A DNA stretch of 64,000 nt from Sphingobacterium spiritivorum ATCC 33861 (GCF_000143765.1 NZ_GL379770.1:682001-746000); one strand, 5' to 3'. Positions 9,167 through 17,010 are shown, numbered from the stretch's first letter. Numbers and translations are program-made. The notes: generated by a model not told the origin, from the letters alone.

Positions 9167-9442
9167 TTGAACAATCTGATTTCTCTTATTGAGAATATTT
9201 TCATATTTCAAATTCTGATTCTTTGCAAGAATATCCAATTTAATGTTGCGTGCATACTTTTCATTTTTGATTTGTTCAATGTGTAAACGGCCTTTTTCGT
9301 GATTTGTACACGCCGGTTCTTTTGAGAGAAAGATAACTTTATTTGCTAAAAAACAAGTTTAAGGTGGTTTTGCGTTGTTTTGAGGGTTTTAGCACCCTTA
9401 TTTGCCGTTGATTATTTTCATTGAATTTTATTTTTGAAAGCG

Positions 9443-9474
9443 TTTGTTTTTGAAATTAAAATGATATAATTTTG
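9443..9474 (+). promoter_or_regulatory. Promoter of the SPFH-RHH operon (TTTG-N20-TAATTTTG)
   Basis: A TTTG -33 element lies at 9443-9446 and a TAATTTTG -7 box at 9467-9474, separated by 20 bases, a close fit to the Bacteroidota vegetative promoter. The start codon is at 9506, giving a leader of roughly 25 bases. The -7 box overlaps the palindrome at 9472-9486. Confidence 0.7.
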
Positions 9475-9486
9475 ATATCATATCAA
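9472..9486. promoter_or_regulatory. Palindromic operator candidate over the SPFH promoter
   Basis: The sequence TTGATATCATATCAA is a perfect 7-1-7 palindrome. A further half-site ATGATAT lies upstream at 9461-9467, pairing with ATATCAT at 9475-9481. It covers the end of the -7 box and the expected transcription start, a position suited to a repressor. The small ribbon-helix-helix protein encoded at 10383 is the obvious candidate ligand (inference). Confidence 0.6.
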
Positions 9487-9505
9487 TAACATAAAAATTT
9501 GAATT

Positions 9506-10369
9506 ATGGAAAAGTTAATCAAACCTATTTCGGGCTTTTTAGCATTATTAATTGCAGTCGCATGTTTCGCCCTTGCCATATATTGTATTGTTCTGACCAA
9601 GGACAATCCGAGTTTTGGATTTCTAAGTGCATTGTTGTTTATCGTTTTTGCGTTTACGCTTAAAGGTCTGATGATTATCAGTCCTAATCACTCCCGTGTA
9701 TTGAGTTTTTTTGGCAGATATGTAGGAACGGTAAAAGAAAATGGCTTGTTTTTTATTAATCCTTTGTATTCCAGTATCAAAGTGAGTCTTCGATCCGACA
9801 ACTTGCAGGGGCAGACCCTGAAGGTTAATGATAAAATGGGAAATCCTATTGAGATCGGAGCTGTAATTGTGTGGCAGGTAGGAGATACCTATAAGGCTTC
9901 TTTTGATGTAACGAACTACACTTCATATGTTCGTACGCAGAGCGAAGCGGCTGTGCGTCATCTGGCCGGAAGTTTTCCGTATGATAACCTAGAAGATGAA
10001 GAGGCTTCCATTACACTTCGTGAAGGAGGGGATACGGTCAATCATATTTTAGAACAGGAATTGACCGATCGTCTTGCTCCGGCCGGAATTATTATTAAAG
10101 AGGCCCGGATCAGTCACCTGGCCTATGCTTCAGAGATTGCAGGAGCAATGTTGCAGCGTCAGCAGGCAACTGCTATCGTGGCGGCCAGAGCTAAGATTGT
10201 AGAAGGTGCAGTCGGTATGGTAGAAATGGCACTTCATAAGCTTTCGGAGAAAGATATTGTAGAATTAGACAATGAGAAAAAAGCAGCAATGGTCAGTAAT
10301 CTTATGGTGGTACTTTGCGGTGAAAAGGCAGCCTCTCCAATAGTCAACGCAGGTACTTTGTATCAATAA
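9506..10369 (+). CDS. SPFH/Band 7 domain membrane protein
   Basis: The 287-residue product has two predicted N-terminal membrane helices (about residues 8-30 and 35-58) and a Band 7/SPFH domain from about residue 60 (ISPNHSRVLSFFGRYVGTVKENG). An alpha-helical, alanine-rich segment follows near residues 215-245 (QRQQATAIVAARAKIVEGAV). SPFH proteins form ring-like membrane assemblies that organise microdomains or guard proteases; nothing identifies the partner here. The gene is followed 13 bases later by a 59-residue ribbon-helix-helix protein, and that pairing recurs in bacteria as far as I recall. It has a well-formed promoter with an overlapping palindrome, so autoregulation by the small partner is likely. 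Confidence 0.88.
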   Translation: MEKLIKPISGFLALLIAVACFALAIYCIVLTKDNPSFGFLSALLFIVFAFTLKGLMIISPNHSRVLSFFGRYVGTVKENGLFFINPLYSSIKVSLRSDNLQGQTLKVNDKMGNPIEIGAVIVWQVGDTYKASFDVTNYTSYVRTQSEAAVRHLAGSFPYDNLEDEEASITLREGGDTVNHILEQELTDRLAPAGIIIKEARISHLAYASEIAGAMLQRQQATAIVAARAKIVEGAVGMVEMALHKLSEKDIVELDNEKKAAMVSNLMVVLCGEKAASPIVNAGTLYQ

Positions 10370-10382
10370 AATTGAAACCAAT

Positions 10383-10562
10383 ATGTCGGATAAAAAGAAT
10401 TTTATGTTAAGGGTCGATGCCGAAATGTTCAAGGCATTGGAAAAGTGGGCAGCCGACGAATTCAGAAGTGTAAACGGGCAGATCGAGTATCTGCTGAATA
10501 AAGCGCTGAAAGATAACAAGCGTCTTAAAAGTAAAAATCCAGAGGATAAGTCCGAAAAATAG
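10383..10562 (+). CDS. Small Arc-like ribbon-helix-helix DNA-binding protein
   Basis: This 59-residue basic protein starts MSDKKNFMLRVDAEMFKAL. A short beta-strand-like segment (FMLRVD) is followed by two helices (AEMFKALEKWAADEF and VNGQIEYLLNKALKD), the Arc/MetJ-type arrangement. The NGQIEYLL stretch is characteristic of the second helix in Arc-like proteins. It lies 13 bases after the SPFH gene and is almost certainly cotranscribed. The protein is too short to do more than bind DNA as a dimer, and the palindrome over the operon's promoter is its likely site. No toxin-like gene is adjacent, so this is not an ordinary toxin-antitoxin pair unless the SPFH protein plays that part. Confidence 0.82.
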   Translation: MSDKKNFMLRVDAEMFKALEKWAADEFRSVNGQIEYLLNKALKDNKRLKSKNPEDKSEK

Positions 10563-10592
10563 CATATTCTTTCAGTATCTGTCTGCTTATTA

Positions 10593-10640
10593 TGCAAGAG
10601 CCTGTCTTTTAAAGATTAAGCCCTTGCATTATTTTTTTAT
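10593..10640 (+). terminator. Terminator after the SPFH-RHH operon
   Basis: TGCAAG at 10593-10598 pairs with CTTGCA at 10623-10628 around a 24-base loop, followed by a run rich in T. The stem is short, so this is a moderate call. Confidence 0.5.
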
Positions 10641-10775
10641 ATTCCTATATATTTATTGAATTAATAAATTCATTTTTATAATAAGAATGTCGTTTGTTTG
10701 AAAAATTGGTTTGATTTTTTGTGATTATTTGTATTTAAATTATACATTTATTAAAATCGATAAAAATTTTGAATA

Positions 10776-10792
10776 ATGCCTGATTCAGGCAT
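10776..10792. promoter_or_regulatory. Perfect 17-bp palindrome upstream of pepE
   Basis: ATGCCTGATTCAGGCAT is an 8-1-8 inverted repeat, 96 bases upstream of the pepE start. No T-run follows, so it looks more like a protein-binding site than a terminator. No regulator gene is adjacent. Confidence 0.45.
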
Positions 10793-10887
10793 GCTGCCAA
10801 GAGTGGAAAGAATGTCATTTTGATCAGGATGCAGGCAAATATTATTTGAAAGCTATACATTTGAAAGTATTAAAGAAGTAATGTGAT

Positions 10888-11598
10888 ATGGAAATTGGAA
10901 AGAATATACGCCTGATGGCGATCAGCACAAGTACAGTATATGGAAGTGATTTTTTGGTTTATATACGCGATAGAATAGCGGATTTTATAGGAGAAAAGCA
11001 AATTTTGTTTATTCCATATGCCCGTCCGTCCGGAATCTCATATGATGATTATACTGCCAAGGTGAGTCAGGCTCTGGCATCTTTAGGTATTGCTGTAAGA
11101 GGTATTCATGAGTTTGAAAATCCTGCACAAGCTATACGTGAGGCATCTTCCATTTTTACCGGTGGCGGCAATACGTTTTTATTACTGAAGACTTTGCAGG
11201 AAAAGGGATTACTGTCGGTATTGAAGGAAGAGATTGAAAAGGGGAAACCTTATGTCGGTACTTCTGCAGGATCTAATCTGACTGGATTAACCATCAGTAC
11301 GACCAATGATATGCCGATTGTATATCCGCAGGGATTCGATGCTTTGCAGATTCTGCCGTTTAATATCAATCCGCATTATCTGGATCCGGATCCAAACTCT
11401 ACCCACAAAGGGGAGACCCGTGAAACGCGTATTCAGGAGTTTCACGTCTATAATGTACAGCCTGTATTGGGTATACGGGAAGGAAGCTGGCTGGAGGTGG
11501 AGAACGGACAAGTTGTACTTGCCGGAAATCTGACAGCCAGACTTTTCAGGCAGGGGGCAACGCCTGTGGAACTCTCTCCCGGACAGATTGATTTTTAG
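10888..11598 (+). CDS. pepE: Dipeptidase E / peptidase S51 family
   Basis: PepE is a cytosolic serine peptidase that cleaves dipeptides with N-terminal aspartate. The 236-residue product, close to the 229 residues of E. coli PepE, shows the S51 features: TGGGNTFLLL at 91-100, the nucleophile elbow GTSAGSN with Ser126, and NPHYLDPDP with His163, the expected catalytic histidine. The start ATG at 10888 gives the normal N-terminus. It stands alone with its own upstream region; mgtE follows on the same strand from a separate promoter. Confidence 0.92.
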   Translation: MEIGKNIRLMAISTSTVYGSDFLVYIRDRIADFIGEKQILFIPYARPSGISYDDYTAKVSQALASLGIAVRGIHEFENPAQAIREASSIFTGGGNTFLLLKTLQEKGLLSVLKEEIEKGKPYVGTSAGSNLTGLTISTTNDMPIVYPQGFDALQILPFNINPHYLDPDPNSTHKGETRETRIQEFHVYNVQPVLGIREGSWLEVENGQVVLAGNLTARLFRQGATPVELSPGQIDF

Positions 11599-11611
11599 AT
11601 CCTAAAAAAGA

Positions 11612-11628
11612 GCTTTCAGCCTGAAAGC
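11612..11628 (+). terminator. Hairpin after pepE, possible terminator
   Basis: GCTTTCAGCCTGAAAGC forms a 7-base-pair stem with a 3-base loop, 13 bases after the pepE stop. The tract after it is A-rich, not T-rich, so termination efficiency is uncertain. Confidence 0.4.
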
Positions 11629-11641
11629 CAAAATAAAAGGT

Positions 11642-11649
11642 TAGCTTTG
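11642..11649 (+). promoter_or_regulatory. Predicted -7 box of mgtE
   Basis: TAGCTTTG fits TAnnTTTG and lies 33 bases before the chosen mgtE ATG at 11683. It rules out the in-frame TTG at 11647, which lies inside the box. The leader is too short for a magnesium riboswitch. Confidence 0.5.
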
Positions 11650-11682
11650 CCGCGTTTTGTTCACCATAATAATGTAGTTCCG

Positions 11683-12999
11683 ATGGATCAAAATAACCTA
11701 CTTCATCCTGCAGATATTGCAGAACAACTGGCAGAGTTAACCGGAAGAGAACTGTATGAGGAGTTTTCAGTCTATCCTCTGGATATCCGGCTGGAAATTT
11801 TCTCTTTTTTCGATAGTGCTTCCCAATATGAGCTGATAAAACAATTATCGGAAAAAGAACTATCAGAATTTCTGAATAATCTGAAGCCGGATCTTCGTAA
11901 TGAGCTGTTCTACCAGCTGCCCGATGAAATGATCAAGTATCTGATCAACCTCCTCAATGAGCGGGAAAAGCAGATGGCACTGGAGCTCATCGGTTATAAG
12001 GAAGATAGCATTGCGCGGCTTATGACGCCGATGTATGTACAGGTCAGGCTGCATTATACTGTAGCAGACGTATTCCGGCACATTAAACTTTTCGGAAGAA
12101 AAGCAGAAACACTGAATTTTGTATATGTAGTAGACGGGCAGAATGTGCTGATCGATGATCTCAAGATCGGTCAGTTACTGCTGGCTGATGAAAATACAAA
12201 AATCTCCGAACTGGTGGACTACAACTTTGCTGCAATCCGGGCTTCGACACCCATGGAAGAAGCATTCGAAATCTTTCAAAAGTATGACCGCAGTGCACTG
12301 CCAATTGTTACAGATAGTGGTGTATTGGTCGGTATTGTGACCTTTGATGATATGCTGGATCGTATAGAAGATCGTGATACGGAAGATATTCATCGCTTCG
12401 GAGGTATGGATGAACTGGATCTGGCCTATACGAAGACCCCTTTGCTGGAACTGGTGCGTAAGCGCGCAGGCTGGTTGATTATCCTTTTTCTGAGTGAAAT
12501 GTTAACGGCTTCAGCCATGAGTTACTATGACGGAGAGATTGCAAAAGCTGTAGTGCTGGCATTATTTGTTCCGCTTATCATATCTTCCGGTGGAAATTCA
12601 GGGTCTCAGGCGGCATCACTCATTATACGTGCAATGGCACTTGGGGAACTGAAGCTCAAGGATTGGTGGTATGTCATGAAGAGAGAAATTTCGTCCGGTA
12701 TTATTCTAGGTGCTATACTGGGTTCTATAGGATTTATCCGGATTTTACTCTGGCAGCAACTTGGTATATATGATTACGGCGAATACTGGTTTTATATAGG
12801 TTTGAGTGTATCCATATCTTTATTGTTTATCGTATTGTGGGGTACATTGTCCGGGTCATTTATTCCATTTATCTTACGAAGACTCGGAATGGACCCGGCT
12901 ACTGCTTCGGCTCCTTTTGTCGCTACATTAGTTGATGTATCCGGTCTTATCATCTATTTTTCTATTGCCGCATTCTTTCTCAGCGGCAAATTATTGTAA
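11683..12999 (+). CDS. mgtE: MgtE-family magnesium transporter
   Basis: MgtE is a gated Mg2+ channel of the inner membrane. The 438-residue product has the expected order: MgtE_N helical domain (about 10-120, LLHPADIAEQLAEL), a CBS pair (about 125-250, with ALPIVTDSGVLVGIVTFDDM), a connecting helix, and five membrane helices from about 270. The pore segment with PLIISSGGNSGSQAASLI and a late DPATASAPFVATLVDVSGL motif are conserved in MgtE. The ATG at 11683 gives the typical N-terminus. A strong hairpin follows the gene. Confidence 0.95.
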   Translation: MDQNNLLHPADIAEQLAELTGRELYEEFSVYPLDIRLEIFSFFDSASQYELIKQLSEKELSEFLNNLKPDLRNELFYQLPDEMIKYLINLLNEREKQMALELIGYKEDSIARLMTPMYVQVRLHYTVADVFRHIKLFGRKAETLNFVYVVDGQNVLIDDLKIGQLLLADENTKISELVDYNFAAIRASTPMEEAFEIFQKYDRSALPIVTDSGVLVGIVTFDDMLDRIEDRDTEDIHRFGGMDELDLAYTKTPLLELVRKRAGWLIILFLSEMLTASAMSYYDGEIAKAVVLALFVPLIISSGGNSGSQAASLIIRAMALGELKLKDWWYVMKREISSGIILGAILGSIGFIRILLWQQLGIYDYGEYWFYIGLSVSISLLFIVLWGTLSGSFIPFILRRLGMDPATASAPFVATLVDVSGLIIYFSIAAFFLSGKLL

Positions 13000-13040
13000 A
13001 CATCCTGTTATTGTCAAACAGATAGGCTTTTAAACTGTTA

Positions 13041-13080
13041 AAGAGAATGGAAGCATATGTAGGCTTCCTCTCTTTATTGT
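13041..13080 (+). terminator. Terminator after mgtE
   Basis: AAGAGA-AT-GGAAGC pairs with GCTTCCTCTCTT across an ATATGTAG loop, with a 2-base bulge, and is followed by a T-rich tail. Confidence 0.65.
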
Positions 13081-13101
13081 TAATATTAAAAACATATCTA
13101 T

Positions 13102-14835
13102 ATGGCAAAGATTGTAGCCGATCAATTAGTGGAGATGCTCGTGCAGGCGGGTGTAAAAAGAGTATATGCAGTTACGGGAGATAGTCTCAATTTTTTTAAC
13201 GAAGCTATTCGTAAAGATGGACGTATCAAATGGATTCATGTACGACATGAAGAAGTGGGGGCGTATGCCGCTGCTGCTGAAGCAGAGTTGGATGGCATTG
13301 CCTGCTGTGCGGGTAGCTGCGGTCCCGGACATGTGCACCTTATCAACGGGATGTATGATGCACATAAATCGCATGTTCCTATGCTGGTTATTGCCTCTAC
13401 CATCAATACGCATGAGATGGGAATGGATTATTTTCAGGAAACAAATACCATTAAATTATTTGACGATTGTAGTTGCTACAATCAGCTTATCACTACTGCA
13501 GAACAGGCTCCACGAATTATCCAGACGGCTATTCAGCATGCGATCAGTAAAAAAGGAGTAGCTGTTATTGGTTTGCCGGGAGATGTCAGTGAACTGAAGG
13601 CCGTGGATACAGAGACATCCACACAAATCTTCCGTTGTAATCCAACGATCCGCCCCTCAGAAGATGAACTCCTAAAACTGGCTAATCTGATAAATTCAAG
13701 CAGATGTACAACTATTTACTGTGGTATTGGAGCAGAAGGAGCACATGAACAGGTTGTGCAGCTGTCTCATCACCTGAAAGCTCCTGTGGGGTATTCTTTC
13801 CGCGGGAAGATGGGTATACAACATCATAATCCGAATGAGATCGGTATGACAGGTCTGCTGGGGATGCCTTCTGCCTATCAGAGTATGCATGATTCCGATT
13901 TAGTGATTCTGCTGGGAACGGACTTTCCGTATGAAAACTTTATGCCTGTTGATAATAAAATCATTCAGATCGATACCAATGCTGAACGTCTCGGACGACG
14001 TGCAAAACTGGATTTGGGATTGATCGGTGATATCAAAGATACCATTGTGGCACTTCTGCCTTTACTGAATGAAAAGCTGGATGATAGTTTTTTGAAAAGT
14101 CAGCTTGATTTTTATGAAAAAGTAAAGGAGAATATGCATACGTATATCAATGCAAAAGGAGACGAAGATACCATTCAGCCGGAATATCTGGCGCATATCA
14201 TTGATACAAGAGCTTCTGAAGACGCTATTTTTACGGTAGATACGGGGATGACCTGTGTATGGGGAGCTCGCTTTATAACGGCTACAGGTAAACGCAAAAT
14301 GCTGGGATCCTTTAATCACGGATCGATGGCCAATGCGATGCCTATGGCTATAGGAGCTGCTCTGGCTTATCCGGATCGTCAGGTAATTGCTATGTGCGGG
14401 GACGGAGGTTTATCTATGTTACTGGGAGATCTCGCTACTATACGGCAGTATAATATTCCGGTCAAGATAGTTGTCTTCAATAACAGATCTCTTGGTATGG
14501 TCAAACTGGAAATGCAGGTAACAGGTCTGATGGATAACGAAACCGATATGATCAATCCCGATTTTGCAATGATCGCAGAAGCGATGGGCTTCAGAGGGAT
14601 AACAGTACGTAATCCTGATGAAGTGAGCGGAGCTATAGATGCTGCATTATTACACCCCGGACCTGTATTGCTAAATGTATTTACCAATCCAAGTGCGCTG
14701 GCGATGCCTCCTAAGGTGAATCTGGATCAGATGTTTGGAATGGCAAAATCTATGACAAAACTGATGTTAGGAGGGAAGATGCAGGAGGTATTTGATACGA
14801 TAAAATCTAACTATAAACATCTTAAGGAATTGTAG
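13102..14835 (+). CDS. poxB: Pyruvate dehydrogenase (quinone)/pyruvate oxidase-like ThDP enzyme
   Basis: The 577-residue product matches PoxB of E. coli (572 residues) in length and sequence blocks: GVKRVYAVTGDSLN near 17-30, RHEEVGAYAAAAEAEL with the catalytic Glu at 50-51, CAGSCGPGHVHLINGMYDAH, and the ThDP/Mg2+ site MCGDGGLSMLLGDL followed by VVFNNRSLG. PoxB decarboxylates pyruvate to acetate and CO2 at the membrane and passes electrons to quinone. The conserved CAGSCGPG(N/H)xHLING block favours PoxB over acetolactate synthase. The C-terminal membrane-binding peptide is less conserved, so the electron acceptor is inferred. It is monocistronic. Confidence 0.88.
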   Translation: MAKIVADQLVEMLVQAGVKRVYAVTGDSLNFFNEAIRKDGRIKWIHVRHEEVGAYAAAAEAELDGIACCAGSCGPGHVHLINGMYDAHKSHVPMLVIASTINTHEMGMDYFQETNTIKLFDDCSCYNQLITTAEQAPRIIQTAIQHAISKKGVAVIGLPGDVSELKAVDTETSTQIFRCNPTIRPSEDELLKLANLINSSRCTTIYCGIGAEGAHEQVVQLSHHLKAPVGYSFRGKMGIQHHNPNEIGMTGLLGMPSAYQSMHDSDLVILLGTDFPYENFMPVDNKIIQIDTNAERLGRRAKLDLGLIGDIKDTIVALLPLLNEKLDDSFLKSQLDFYEKVKENMHTYINAKGDEDTIQPEYLAHIIDTRASEDAIFTVDTGMTCVWGARFITATGKRKMLGSFNHGSMANAMPMAIGAALAYPDRQVIAMCGDGGLSMLLGDLATIRQYNIPVKIVVFNNRSLGMVKLEMQVTGLMDNETDMINPDFAMIAEAMGFRGITVRNPDEVSGAIDAALLHPGPVLLNVFTNPSALAMPPKVNLDQMFGMAKSMTKLMLGGKMQEVFDTIKSNYKHLKEL

Positions 14836-15024
14836 ATAGATGTTGATTATAAGGTTGTTATAGAAATTGAAACTGTAACAACTTTATTTTTTACTTGATT
14901 TTCGAGAATAAGGAGTTATGAGTGATTTTAAAATTTAATTTTTTTTAATTCTATATTGATCAGGATGTTATAATTTCTTGTTTAAGATTTTTGATTTTTT
15001 AGATAAAAAAAGGCGATTTCTCCT

Positions 15025-15032
15025 TATATTTG
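15025..15032 (+). promoter_or_regulatory. Predicted -7 box of tRNA-Leu
   Basis: TATATTTG matches TAnnTTTG and ends 7 bases before the mature 5' end of the tRNA, so the primary transcript would begin almost at the mature end. Confidence 0.55.
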
Positions 15033-15039
15033 TCCTGCT

Positions 15040-15120
15040 GCCCAAGTGGCGAAATGGTATACGCACCGTCTTCAGGTGGCGGCGCCGCAAGGTTTGCTGG
15101 TTCGACTCCAGTCTTGGGCA
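15040..15120 (+). tRNA. tRNA-Leu (anticodon CAG)
   Basis: The acceptor stem GCCCAAG (15040-15046) pairs with CTTGGGC (15113-15119), with discriminator A at 15120. The anticodon stem CCGTC/GGCGG encloses the loop TTCAGGT, giving anticodon CAG, which reads CUG leucine codons. A long variable arm (class II) and the T-arm GCTGG-TTCGACT-CCAGT complete it. The CCA end is not encoded. A strong hairpin terminator follows directly. Confidence 0.95.
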
Positions 15121-15121
15121 C

Positions 15122-15159
15122 AAAAAAGGTTTACATTGAAAAATGTAAACCTTTTTTTA
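15122..15159. terminator. Strong bidirectional terminator between tRNA-Leu and the hydrolase gene
   Basis: A perfect long inverted repeat has arms containing GGTTTACATT and AATGTAAACC, flanked by an A-run on the left and a T-run on the right. It can therefore end transcription of the tRNA (plus) and of the converging hydrolase gene (minus). Confidence 0.9.
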
Positions 15160-15175
15160 TTTACAGAAAATCCTG

Positions 15176-16138
15176 TTAAAGATTTTTTTCTTTAAGCCAC
15201 GAAAACAGGATCTCATAAACTTTTGTTCTGACCTCTTTTGCGGAAAGGACCAGGTCATGTACTCCGTTTTCAACTGATATAATAGTAATATCACCCGTCA
15301 GTTTTTGGGCATATTTGTGAATATCTTTAACCTCAAGTACAAGATCACTGCTGTTGACATCCTTGTTCCATTCTTTCGGTTTCTTGCTTTGATGCGAATG
15401 CATAATGAGCGCAGGCATTGTAAGAGTTGCTCCGTTATGTATGGCTCTGTGCGCCAGATGTACTGCTCTTATAAATCCTGCATACGAGTAGGGATATTGT
15501 ACAGGTTTCCAATTCAGATCAAAATCCCATTCTCCCGAAAGGTCCTTATGCAGACTTCTTGCATAATAACGATTTAATCCGTTAGGAAGGCGAAGATGCG
15601 GGAATAATTTAGCCAGGCTGCTGGCAAAAGGAATTCCGATAAGTTTGGATAAAGCATCTACATTAAAGTCATAGAAGGGGCTATTCGTCCAGAGACCTTT
15701 GATTAAGGGATCATGTGGATGACGAATCGCATAATAGGTCGCTGTGAGTCCCCCTGTAGAGTGCCCGCATAGAATAACAGAATGATGTCCTTCATCAGCA
15801 ATTAATCTGAGAGTCAGATCGATTTCTTCATCATACTCACGCAGGTCTCTGACATTAAATAGTTTTTGGTGGGGCAGATAAGAACGTCCGTATTTTCGCA
15901 GATCTAAGGCATAAAAGTCATATCCGTGAAGATTGAATTGTTCTGCCATTTCTGTCTGAAAGAAATAATCGATATAGCCGTGTATATACAGCACCGCTTG
16001 CCGGGTGACAATTTCACTTTTTCTACGCACTACCGTTGCCACCGCTTTTCCTTCGTAATCATCTTTGAGGATCAGCGTCCGTTGTTGATAAGGACTTCCC
16101 AGAATGTCAGCCTGATAAGAGGTTAATTGATCTTCCAT
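15176..16138 (-). CDS. Alpha/beta hydrolase (lysophospholipase / serine aminopeptidase S33-like)
   Basis: The 320-residue product has an alpha/beta hydrolase core: the oxyanion region LYIHGYIDYF near 50-60, the nucleophile elbow CGHSTGG with Ser127, and a C-terminal ENGVHDLVLS with the probable catalytic histidine. The closest family pattern is serine aminopeptidase S33 / monoglyceride lipase-like (Hydrolase_4). There is no signal peptide, so it is probably cytosolic. The substrate cannot be named. It lies 53 bases downstream of the DeoR-type regulator on the same strand and may be cotranscribed with it. Confidence 0.82.
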   Translation of the reverse strand: MEDQLTSYQADILGSPYQQRTLILKDDYEGKAVATVVRRKSEIVTRQAVLYIHGYIDYFFQTEMAEQFNLHGYDFYALDLRKYGRSYLPHQKLFNVRDLREYDEEIDLTLRLIADEGHHSVILCGHSTGGLTATYYAIRHPHDPLIKGLWTNSPFYDFNVDALSKLIGIPFASSLAKLFPHLRLPNGLNRYYARSLHKDLSGEWDFDLNWKPVQYPYSYAGFIRAVHLAHRAIHNGATLTMPALIMHSHQSKKPKEWNKDVNSSDLVLEVKDIHKYAQKLTGDITIISVENGVHDLVLSAKEVRTKVYEILFSWLKEKNL

Positions 16139-16191
16139 ATACCTGCGTTTATTCTAAATTACTGAATTTGAGCTTTAGGAGTGTATTTCAT

Positions 16192-16938
16192 TTAACGGAC
16201 TTCTACTCCGATTGTATTGTAGTGTTCTAACATGGTGCTATCCGGATCACATTCCGTTATCAGCATATGCAGAGATTTGGTCTTGGCCACATAATAATTG
16301 TCTGTACTGTTGAGTTTATCTGATGTACAAAGACCAATCGTATTGGTACTGTTCGCGATTATTTCCCGTTTCATTTCAGCGTCTTCCAGATCTTTACAAT
16401 ACAATTCTTCCGGAGTTATACTGGATACACCGAAGAAGTAATAATCTGCTCTGAACTTCTGAATATTCAGAAGCGTTTCGTTTCCATATGTCGCAAATGC
16501 CGTTTTAGAAAGACGGCCTCCAAGAAACAATAATTCGCACGTCGGGTGATCTTCCAGTACATTGGCAACCGGAAAACTATTTGTTATAATCGTGGCTCTG
16601 AGATCCTGCGGTAATATTTTAGCCAGCTCCAAAGCAGATGTCCCTCCATCAAAGAAAAGAAGCTGATTGTGTTTGATCAGGGATAATGCTTTGCGGGCAA
16701 TGATTTTCTTTTCCTCAATATCTCTTATTTCACGTTGTCTGTAATGGTGCGGAATCTTCGACAGGGTTGTTGCACCTCCACGCACAGCTTTGAGAAGCCC
16801 CTGACTGTCGAGTTCTTTGATATCTCTTCTTACAGTGTCCTCAGATGCTGTTATAACAGCTGACAGTTCTGCATAAGAGACAACCCCTCTTTTATGGAGT
16901 TCATTTAATATGGTAGATAAGCGTTCCTGTTTTAGCAT
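16192..16938 (-). CDS. DeoR/GlpR-family transcriptional regulator
   Basis: The 248-residue product has a DeoR-type winged helix-turn-helix at residues 1-57 (RLSTILNELHKRGVVSYAEL, then TASEDTVRRDIKELD) and a C-terminal sugar-phosphate-isomerase-like sensor domain (FFDGGTSALELAKILP, ITNSFPVANVL, FLGGRL). Such regulators usually repress sugar or nucleoside catabolic genes and respond to a phosphorylated sugar. It is transcribed divergently from a 5'-nucleotidase gene, and the shared 72-base region is packed with TTGCA repeats that look like its operator. Neighbours suggest a role in nucleotide or sugar-phosphate metabolism, but the effector is unknown. Confidence 0.9.
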   Translation of the reverse strand: MLKQERLSTILNELHKRGVVSYAELSAVITASEDTVRRDIKELDSQGLLKAVRGGATTLSKIPHHYRQREIRDIEEKKIIARKALSLIKHNQLLFFDGGTSALELAKILPQDLRATIITNSFPVANVLEDHPTCELLFLGGRLSKTAFATYGNETLLNIQKFRADYYFFGVSSITPEELYCKDLEDAEMKREIIANSTNTIGLCTSDKLNSTDNYYVAKTKSLHMLITECDPDSTMLEHYNTIGVEVR

Positions 16939-16969
16939 AAGCTAAAGTAGCATTTAAAATAATAAACAG

Positions 16970-17010
16970 CAAATATTTGCAATTTATTGCAAAATATTGC
17001 ATATTGCAGC
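16970..17010. promoter_or_regulatory. Repeated TTGCA motif, putative DeoR-family operator
   Basis: The divergent region contains GCAAATATTTGC (a perfect 12-bp palindrome, 16969-16980), then TTGCA-containing copies at about 16987, 16997 and 17004. Clustered direct repeats of this kind are typical of DeoR-type operators, which bind several protomers. Confidence 0.55.

Larger units (their letters stand above)
9167..9505. other. Non-coding region between the LytTR regulator and the SPFH gene
   Basis: This AT-rich 339-base gap has no supportable gene. Its last 65 bases hold the promoter and operator of the SPFH unit. The middle contains a GAGGGTTTTAGCACCCT stretch near 9379-9395 that could form a short hairpin. 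Its composition resembles the AT-rich block to the left, so the right border of that block probably falls here. Confidence 0.45.
10563..10887. other. Intergenic region with terminator and a 17-bp palindrome before pepE
   Basis: The region holds a terminator-like hairpin at 10593-10640 and a perfect palindrome at 10776-10792, listed separately. The remainder is AT-rich with no reading frame I can support. Confidence 0.5.

Noticed and set aside
9026..9238. 70-codon minus-strand frame over the end of the LytTR regulator
   Set aside because: Half of it is antisense to the regulator, and the other half has no start context or family resemblance.
9167..9442. Remnant of a mobile element end between the signalling operon and the SPFH gene
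   Set aside because: Composition is odd, but no inverted terminal repeats, target duplication or transposase fragment can be pointed to.
11647..11682. TTG start for mgtE
   Set aside because: The codon is inside the TAGCTTTG -7 box, so it should not be on the mRNA; the ATG at 11683 matches the family N-terminus.
11629..11682. Magnesium riboswitch before mgtE
   Set aside because: The predicted leader is only about 30 bases and has no structured region.
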